Assembly: GCA_002369175.1 (NCBI GenBank)
Contig: DFES01000043.1
Coordinates: forward strand, 1-10,234
Length of the DNA stretch: 10,234 nucleotides
Direction: 5' to 3'
Source of the DNA: Selenomonadaceae bacterium UBA3796
GTDB taxonomy: Bacteria > Bacillota > Negativicutes > Selenomonadales > Selenomonadaceae
This document shows positions 4,718-10,234 of this stretch, piece after piece (position 1 is the stretch's first letter; every line of letters begins with the position of its first letter). The position numbers and the translations under genes were made by a program. The notes beneath the pieces are model-generated. The model was not told where the DNA came from. It worked only from the letters and a program-made list of their open reading frames with translations, and did not search any database.

Positions 4718-6055
4718 CTAATCTTCTTCCCCAAGAGGATCCAACATCAGCTTGGAACGCAGTTTCATCCTGAGCTCCACGATAAACTCCGCCCCCTGGC
4801 CCTGTTTGCTTTCCACGCGGATGCTTCCCTTATGGAGGTTTACGATTTCCTGAGCTATGGCAAGCCCCAGCCCGTTTCCTCCCATCTCTCGGGAACGTGC
4901 CTTGTCCACCCGGTAGAAACGGTCAAATATTTTCTCCTGATCCTCCTCGGAAATGCCAATGCCGGTATCCTGAACAGAAAAGCGGACGAGTCCGCGCTCC
5001 CCCGGCATCATGGACAATGTGATTTTTCCCTTTTCCGGCGTATACTTCACCGCATTGTCCACCAGGATGAGCACAAGCTGCTTGATCTTCTGCTCATCCC
5101 CCTGTATTTCCACGGGATTCATCTCACCTTCGGAAACGATCTCGATCTGCTTCTTCTCTGCCAGGGGCTGCATGACGCGAATGGTCTGCTGAAGCAGCGC
5201 CGCAAGATCGAATTTGGAAAATTTCAGCTTCAATGCCTGATTATCACTGCGGGCAACGATGAGAAGATCGCTCACCAGCTTTGTCATCTTCTTGACCTCA
5301 TCCCTGACATCGCCGATCACCTGCTTCAGAAAAGGGGATTGGATGGATGGGTCATTTTCCAGCAGTTCTGCAGAGGCCAGGACGACAGCAAGCGGCGTCC
5401 TGAGTTCATGGGAGGCATCCGCCGCGAACTGCCGCTGTTTTTCGTATGCTTCTTTCAAGGGCACAATCGCCTTGCCGGACATGACATGCCCCACTGCCGT
5501 AGAAATGACGAGAGCCAGAAGACCAAGGAAAATCAAGGCATACGTGGCTTTCTGCATACCGTTGTACATAGCGGTAACATCCCTGCCCACATAAACAGTC
5601 TGCGGCAGTACGCCTTCGTGGCTCACCCGGCATGAGGTCATCATGACCTTGGTGGTACGCCCCTTCTCATCGGGCTTTCCGTAGACGGCCACCTCTCCCT
5701 CCGCCAGATCCCATGTGGATATCGTATCCAGGATAAAGGGTTCAATGCGGAAGGATGCCCTGGAAAAGTTCACCAGCCGCCCATTGCTGTCAAAAATGTA
5801 GAAAAAAAGCCGGTCATTGGAATTCTTGTAAATATTATTATCATCAAAAAGTATTTCCGGATGCTGATTGAAATATGTTTGTGCCTCAGAAATGTTCGCG
5901 GCCGTATCTATGAGTTCCCTGGCCTGTTCTGAAGAAATTGCCCATTCCATGGTCTTGTGCACCACAAAGATCAGGATGATGAGAAACACACACATGATGC
6001 AGGAATAGAAAAGGGTGAGTTTCCTCCGACCCTTTCCAAACATACCTACCGACAT
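4718..6055 (-). CDS. Sensor histidine kinase (HisKA/HATPase_c)
   Basis: A 445-residue membrane sensor kinase, partner of the response regulator that ends two bases before it. One membrane segment spans about residues 13-33, an extracytoplasmic sensing region about 34-170, and a second membrane segment about 172-193. I see no recognisable HAMP; a short linker leads straight to the dimer/phosphoacceptor domain with FAADASHELRTP and the phosphorylated His216. The ATP-binding domain shows the N box (LVDNAVKYTP, Asn334), the G1 box (DTGIGIS, Asp363), the F box (IFDRFYRVDKARS) and the G2 box (GGNGLGLAI, 392-400). All catalytic elements are present. The extracytoplasmic part holds no motif I recognise, so the signal is unknown. 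The overall layout resembles CiaH-type kinases of Gram-positive bacteria, an analogy only. Confidence 0.93.
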   Translation of the reverse strand: MSVGMFGKGRRKLTLFYSCIMCVFLIILIFVVHKTMEWAISSEQARELIDTAANISEAQTYFNQHPEILFDDNNIYKNSNDRLFFYIFDSNGRLVNFSRASFRIEPFILDTISTWDLAEGEVAVYGKPDEKGRTTKVMMTSCRVSHEGVLPQTVYVGRDVTAMYNGMQKATYALIFLGLLALVISTAVGHVMSGKAIVPLKEAYEKQRQFAADASHELRTPLAVVLASAELLENDPSIQSPFLKQVIGDVRDEVKKMTKLVSDLLIVARSDNQALKLKFSKFDLAALLQQTIRVMQPLAEKKQIEIVSEGEMNPVEIQGDEQKIKQLVLILVDNAVKYTPEKGKITLSMMPGERGLVRFSVQDTGIGISEEDQEKIFDRFYRVDKARSREMGGNGLGLAIAQEIVNLHKGSIRVESKQGQGAEFIVELRMKLRSKLMLDPLGEED

Positions 6056-6057
6056 AT

Positions 6058-6735
6058 CTATTTCTCTACCTCCAGCTTATAGCCTACGCCACGGACCGTC
6101 TTGATGAGGTTCTGTCCGTCTCCCGGCTCCAATTTTTTTCTCAGGATCTTCATGTAGGAATCGATGTTATTGGAACTCACGTCTGACTCCAGTCCCCAGA
6201 TGCGATCCAGGATGATATCCCTCGGAACAACAATGCCGATATTCTGCGCCAGCAGGTCAAAAATCTGGAATTCCCGGGGAGAAAGCTGGATGACCTGATC
6301 TTTCTTCTTGAGCACCTTGGCCGTTCGGTTCAAGGTGAAATCCCCGATTTCAATCACATCCTGCTGTATCCTCTGGGTACTGCGACGTCCCAAAGCCCGC
6401 AGACGAGCCAGAAGCTCCGCGAACTCAAAGGGCTTCACGAGATAGTCGTCTGCTCCGGCATCCAGACCTGTCACCCGATCCTCCACGGAATCCCTGGCCG
6501 TGAGCATGAGGATCGCTTTTTCATAACCATCCTTGCGGAGCCTTGCACAGGCATCCACGCCGCTCTCGCCGGGCATCATCCAATCGAGAATCAGTATGTC
6601 ATAATCCGTATACATGGCATATTCATATACATCCCTGCCATTTGTAATCCACTCCACCGTGATTTCATTCTGTTCCAGCATATATTGGATCAGTTTCCCC
6701 AACCGCTTGTCATCTTCGGCCAAAAGCACTCGCAT
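6058..6735 (-). CDS. OmpR/PhoB-type response regulator
   Basis: A 225-residue DNA-binding response regulator. The receiver domain (1-115) has the acidic pair Asp8/Asp9, the phosphoacceptor Asp51 in ILDWMMPG, Thr79 and Lys101 (the KPF motif), all as expected. The C-terminal winged helix (about 130-223) has the LSPREFQIFDLLAQN helix, an SSNNIDSYMKILRKKL recognition region and the VRGVGYKLE wing. The ATG at 6735 is preferred to the one at 6741: AGGAGG stands nine bases ahead of the former but only three ahead of the latter. It starts 53 bases after the RNase gene and its stop is two bases from the kinase start, so all three are likely co-transcribed. It probably controls genes in response to the kinase's envelope signal; the targets are unknown. 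Confidence 0.94.
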   Translation of the reverse strand: MRVLLAEDDKRLGKLIQYMLEQNEITVEWITNGRDVYEYAMYTDYDILILDWMMPGESGVDACARLRKDGYEKAILMLTARDSVEDRVTGLDAGADDYLVKPFEFAELLARLRALGRRSTQRIQQDVIEIGDFTLNRTAKVLKKKDQVIQLSPREFQIFDLLAQNIGIVVPRDIILDRIWGLESDVSSNNIDSYMKILRKKLEPGDGQNLIKTVRGVGYKLEVEK

Positions 6736-6788
6736 GGGCATCTGCCTCCTGACGTTTCGATCTCATAAACTCTGTAATCATGAATACC

Positions 6789-8231
6789 TCATCCGCTTCC
6801 CAGCAGAATGGAATAACTCTCCGGATGCAGTTCCTTCCTGGGCACCATGCGGATCACCGTGCTGAATTCTTTCTCCAGCTCCAGCAGCAGCCGGTTCTTC
6901 CTGAGTTCCTCAAAAACTCTGGGGTGCACTTCAACCTCATAGCCGTCATGGGCATGGGAAACCTTTTCCATGGAGCGGATATCGCGGCTGATGTTGATGC
7001 TCACCGTCTCGGGAGATTCCATCCTGCCCCGCCCGTGACAGCAGGGGCATTCGCTGAACAGGATGCTCTCATAGTTCTGCCGCGATTTCTTACGGGTAAC
7101 CTCCACCAGACCCAGGGAAGTGATGTCCACGATATTTGTCTTCGTGCGGTCCAGCTTCGTCTGCTCCCGCATGTAGTTCAGGAGATTTTCCTTCTGCTGC
7201 GCCGATTCCATATCAATGAAGTCGATGATGATAATGCCGCCCATATCCCGCAGGCGCATCTGCTTGATGATTTCTGCCGCTGCCTCCATGTTCATGCGGT
7301 AAACGGTTTCTGCCAGATTGGATTTTCCAACATACTTTCCGGTATTCACATCGATCACGGTCAATGCCTCCGTCTTGTCAATCACGATGGAGCCTCCGGA
7401 GGCAAGGCCGATCTGACGTGCGCCCATCCTGGAAATTTCCTCGTCCAAGTGGTATTTCCGGAAAATCGGATTCCGCTCCTCATACAACCGAACCCTGTCC
7501 GCAAGCTCCGGAGAAATACATTGCACAAGCTCCCGTACCCGTCGGTATACTGCTGCATCGTCAATGAGCATGCACTCCACATCTGCGGAGAACATGTCCC
7601 GCACAATGCGGATAACGAGATCCGCATCCCGATAGAGAAGAGCAGGGGCTGACAATACCTTGAACCGCGACTGTATGGACTGCCAGAGACGAAGGAGATA
7701 CGCCACGTCCGAGCGCAGTGTCTCCTCCTCCTTTCCTTCCGCCACGGTGCGGATAATGAGCCCCATGCCCTCCGGGCAAAGCCGCTCTGCAATCTCCCGA
7801 AGACGGCTCCGCTCCTCCTCCGAGCTGATGCGGCGTGAGATGCCGATGTATGCCGAGGTTGGCATGAGAACGACATTGCGCCCAGGCAGAGAGATATGCA
7901 TCGTGGCTCTCGGACCCTTCGACCCGATGGAATCCTTCACGATCTGCACGGGAAGCTGCTGACCGATGTGAATGCACTCCTTGGGATTCATGGATTTCAA
8001 CGCTTCCTTGGGAAGCCCGTCTCCAACGTAGAGAAAGGCGTTCTTCACATCTCCGATATCCACAAAGGCTGCCTGCATCCCGGGCAGGACGTTCTGGACT
8101 TGCCCTTTATAGAGATTTCCCACCAGATGGGAATGGGCTGTCCGCTCAATTTCAAGGGACTGAAGTTCCCCATCGGACAATACAGCAATCCTTGTTTCCT
8201 CAGGAACCGCATTCACCAGAATCTTCTTCAT
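6789..8231 (-). CDS. rng: Ribonuclease G/E
   Basis: A 480-residue endoribonuclease of the RNase E/G family, which cuts AU-rich single-stranded RNA in mRNA decay and rRNA/tRNA maturation. An S1 RNA-binding domain occupies about 34-110 (HLVGNLYKGQVQNVLPGMQA then AFVDIGDVKNAFLYVG). The catalytic magnesium ligands are Asp294 in VIDVNTGKYVG and Asp337 in GGIIIIDFIDM. The zinc-link is CPCC (Cys395 and Cys398). The protein ends soon after the catalytic core, so it lacks the long C-terminal scaffold of E. coli RNase E and is RNase G-like in length. The ATG at 8231 has AGGAGG seven bases ahead; the ATG at 8249 has none. It follows the radical SAM gene by 36 bases, a pairing seen in many Bacillota. Confidence 0.95.
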   Translation of the reverse strand: MKKILVNAVPEETRIAVLSDGELQSLEIERTAHSHLVGNLYKGQVQNVLPGMQAAFVDIGDVKNAFLYVGDGLPKEALKSMNPKECIHIGQQLPVQIVKDSIGSKGPRATMHISLPGRNVVLMPTSAYIGISRRISSEEERSRLREIAERLCPEGMGLIIRTVAEGKEEETLRSDVAYLLRLWQSIQSRFKVLSAPALLYRDADLVIRIVRDMFSADVECMLIDDAAVYRRVRELVQCISPELADRVRLYEERNPIFRKYHLDEEISRMGARQIGLASGGSIVIDKTEALTVIDVNTGKYVGKSNLAETVYRMNMEAAAEIIKQMRLRDMGGIIIIDFIDMESAQQKENLLNYMREQTKLDRTKTNIVDITSLGLVEVTRKKSRQNYESILFSECPCCHGRGRMESPETVSINISRDIRSMEKVSHAHDGYEVEVHPRVFEELRKNRLLLELEKEFSTVIRMVPRKELHPESYSILLGSG

Positions 8232-8267
8232 CCGCACACCTCCTGCCATACCATATCCCTTCCGGCG

Positions 8268-10234
8268 CTACTCCATCAAGGACTTGCCCTTCGCCAAAAG
8301 CGCCGTCCGATGAATATCCGCCTGATTTTCACGAATGTCCAGCCCAAACTCCGTCCTCAGCAAGGACAGTATTTCCACCGGCTTCACACTGCCGGAGGAA
8401 GTGATTTTTATCTCCATAGCAAGGGAAAGGCGTCCGTCCTTCAGCGATGTTTCCATCGATTTTCCCATATACTGCCTGACATCCATGGAACGCGTCTTTT
8501 TCGGCGTCACTCTCGTATAGATAAGTTCCGGCGCCATGTGAAAAGCTCTCACTGCCTCCTCCGCAGCCTCTTTTGTCCCGGAATAGGGCACGGAAATATG
8601 ATAGCAGGCGAGATCCGCTTCTGCCATCAAGGAAGTCTTCCTGCCTCGCATTTCCTTGAGTTCTATGAGCTCTGCGCCCTTGGGGAGCTGCGGCCGGAGG
8701 CGGTCGAAAACTTCCGGCTGGCAGAGCGGCTTCGTCAGCTCAAAATCCATGTATTCCGAATCGCTGGTGACACCCACGGCCAGAGCCGACGCAAAAGCGA
8801 TTTTGATATGGGGATTGAACCCCTCGGAATAGGCCACAGGCAATTTCGCCCGCAGAAAGGCCCGCTCGAAAACCGCCGCATAATCCAAGTGGGAGAGATA
8901 GCGAAGCTCCTCCCCCTTGCGGATTTTCGCCCGATACCTGAAAAGGGTGCGGGGCTTGCCGCCGCCTTCGCCGATTCGCCGCCCCTCCAAGGAAGGGCTC
9001 TGCTTGCCATGGGTCTGGACTTCCCCTGACAAACGCTTTCGCTCCTGAGCCGCGTAATCAATGACCTTCACCCCAAGGTTCTGGCATATGCCGCAGGCGC
9101 TGCAGGAACCCCTCCGGCAATCCTCTGTAAGTTCCCCCTTCATGGCATGCTGCCATTCCCGCAAAAGGAACTCCCTGTTGACGCCGGGAGAGGTGAGCTC
9201 CCATGGAAGAGCCTCCTCAAACCCGCGGGCACGCTCGTTGTACTCCGAGATATCCACGCCGCAGGTTTCAAACGCCGCCTGCCACACTTCCTTGCGAAAA
9301 TAATCCGACCAGCCGTCAAATTTCGCACCGTCCCGCCATGCCTGAAGGATGACGCGGCCCAGACGACGATCCCCCCGGGCAATGGCTCCCTCCAGGACAG
9401 AAAGGCTTGCATCATGATAGTGGAAAGTAATCGCCCTGTCCGTGATATGCTCTTTCAAAAGTTTCTGCCGCTCTTCGAATTCCTTCAGGGGAATCTGCCC
9501 GAACCATTGGAAAGGCGTATGGGGTTTCGGCACAAAGCAGGAAACGCTGACCGTAACCTTGACGCCCCGTTTCCCTTTGATTTCCGAATAGAGATCCACC
9601 ACCTTTTTCGCCAGTTCCGCAATACCGATGATATCCTCCTCTGTCTCCGTGGGAAGCCCCATCATGAAATAGAGCTTCACCTGCTTCCATCCCTGACGAA
9701 AGGCTGCGCCGCATGCGGAAAGGAGGTCTTCTTCCGTCACGCCTTTGTTGATAACGTCCCGAAGCCGCTGTGTTCCCGCCTCCGGCGCAAACGTCAGCCC
9801 GCTTTTTCTGACCTGCTGCATGCGATGAGCCAACTCTATGGAAAAGCTGTCAATGCGGAGGGACGGAAGGGAGAAACTGATTTTCTCCTGACGAAATTCC
9901 TCCATGAGATCATCCACCAAGCGGGGCAGACAGGAATAGTCTGCCGAAGAAAGGGAAGTCAGGGACATTTCGTCATAACCTGCAGCGTCCGCCAGTCCCC
10001 TGGCCATGCGCTTCAAATGTTCTTCGCTCCGCTCCCTTGCAGGTCTGTACCAGATCCCCGCCTGGCAGAACCGGCAGCCCCTGGAACAACCCCGGAAGAG
10101 TTCCAGCATAATGCGATTGTGGACAATGTCCATATAGGGCACCAGGGGATGTTCCACGGAAATAACCGCATCCATGTCCCTGACCACCCGTTTGTATATG
10201 ACAGGCTTTGCCGCCTCATGCAGAAGCCTCCACG
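8268..10234 (-). CDS. B12-type radical SAM/DUF2344 fusion protein, 5' end missing
   Basis: The frame runs open to the window edge, so the N-terminus (expected to hold the B12-binding-like domain of the TIGR03960 family) is outside; 654 residues are visible. After KRVVRDMDAVISVEHP comes the radical SAM core, with the cluster motif CSRGCRFC (10065-10088) followed by QAGIWYRPARERSEEH. FAPEAGTQRLRDVINKG and FMMGLPTETEEDIIGIAEL are further core motifs. A Cys-rich end, CRRGSCSACGIC (around 9085-9125), may hold a second cluster. After a linker with a repeat-like insert, the C-terminal part (about 8270-8950) is a DUF2344/TIGR03936 domain (FRYRAKIRKGEELRYLSHLD). In many genomes these two parts are separate adjacent genes. 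The reaction is unknown to me; the constant pairing with RNase E/G suggests a role in RNA or ribosome biology. Confidence 0.9.
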   Translation of the reverse strand, partial: WRLLHEAAKPVIYKRVVRDMDAVISVEHPLVPYMDIVHNRIMLELFRGCSRGCRFCQAGIWYRPARERSEEHLKRMARGLADAAGYDEMSLTSLSSADYSCLPRLVDDLMEEFRQEKISFSLPSLRIDSFSIELAHRMQQVRKSGLTFAPEAGTQRLRDVINKGVTEEDLLSACGAAFRQGWKQVKLYFMMGLPTETEEDIIGIAELAKKVVDLYSEIKGKRGVKVTVSVSCFVPKPHTPFQWFGQIPLKEFEERQKLLKEHITDRAITFHYHDASLSVLEGAIARGDRRLGRVILQAWRDGAKFDGWSDYFRKEVWQAAFETCGVDISEYNERARGFEEALPWELTSPGVNREFLLREWQHAMKGELTEDCRRGSCSACGICQNLGVKVIDYAAQERKRLSGEVQTHGKQSPSLEGRRIGEGGGKPRTLFRYRAKIRKGEELRYLSHLDYAAVFERAFLRAKLPVAYSEGFNPHIKIAFASALAVGVTSDSEYMDFELTKPLCQPEVFDRLRPQLPKGAELIELKEMRGRKTSLMAEADLACYHISVPYSGTKEAAEEAVRAFHMAPELIYTRVTPKKTRSMDVRQYMGKSMETSLKDGRLSLAMEIKITSSGSVKPVEILSLLRTEFGLDIRENQADIHRTALLAKGKSLME
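8961..9008 (-). repeat. 48-bp in-frame repeat-like insert with flanking direct repeat
   Basis: The 7-bp sequence GCTTGCC occurs at 8954-8960 and again at 9002-9008, exactly 48 bases apart (16 codons). Between the copies the gene codes QSPSLEGRRIGEGG, a Ser/Gly/Arg-rich stretch unlike the rest of the protein. Its DNA holds a CCCTTC/GGAGGG hairpin. It lies in the hinge between the radical SAM part and the DUF2344 domain. The layout looks like a short palindromic repeat inserted with a target duplication. Confidence 0.5.

Noticed and set aside
4832..5635. Plus-strand frame opposite the sensor kinase
   Set aside because: It is fully antisense to conserved kinase motifs and has no recognisable domain or ribosome site.
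6742..6788. Separate promoter for the two-component genes
   Set aside because: I could not find a -35/-10 pair with acceptable spacing in this gap, so I left the genes in the upstream operon.
6780..7652. Plus-strand frame opposite the C-terminal half of rng
   Set aside because: It is antisense to the catalytic Asp motifs of RNase G/E and shows no features of its own.
7896..9029. Long plus-strand frame opposite rng and the radical SAM gene
   Set aside because: It is the mirror of two well-supported minus-strand genes, is rich in His, Leu and Pro as antisense frames usually are, and has no start signal.

Overview
This window comes from a bacterial chromosome of roughly balanced base composition. 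The best guess is a diderm Bacillota, class Negativicutes (Selenomonas-like). This rests on a B12-type radical SAM/DUF2344 gene next to an RNase G/E gene, strong AGGAGG ribosome sites, consensus sigma-A promoters, and several probable periplasmic or exported proteins. The assignment is inference; no rRNA or marker gene is present to settle it. I see no phage, insertion sequence, CRISPR array or defence system.

Left end (1-330): a minus-strand tRNA operon with a perfect consensus promoter (TTGACA-17-TATAAT), tRNA-Asp(GTC), then a tRNA-Gly(GCC) whose 3' third is clearly abnormal, then a strong Rho-independent terminator. A perfect 15-bp hairpin of unknown role lies beyond it.

Middle, plus strand (380-3110): a SIMPL-domain exported protein and a membrane acyltransferase-3 form a two-gene unit. 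A separate gene follows for a transcription factor with an NTF2/SnoaL-like N-terminal half and a LuxR-type helix-turn-helix, ending in a poly-Asn tail encoded by a trinucleotide repeat. It ends at a 13-bp hairpin.

Middle, small unknown genes (3155-4630): a minus-strand exported protein with two copies of a helical LAK-SGK...W-DV--SLG repeat and a Gly/Met/Pro-rich tail; a divergent 69-aa unknown protein; a shared bidirectional terminator; and a 96-aa unknown protein on the minus strand.

Right half, minus strand (4718-10234): a tightly packed operon reading leftward. It holds a radical SAM/DUF2344 fusion (5' end outside the window), ribonuclease G/E, an OmpR-type response regulator and its sensor kinase. 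The 96-aa gene may be the last member. RNA processing and a two-component signal system therefore probably share a transcript. Inside the radical SAM gene there is a 48-bp, in-frame, repeat-like insert flanked by a 7-bp direct repeat.

Nothing here amounts to a complete new system. The best leads are the malformed tRNA-Gly, the in-frame insert, and the repeat-containing exported protein.
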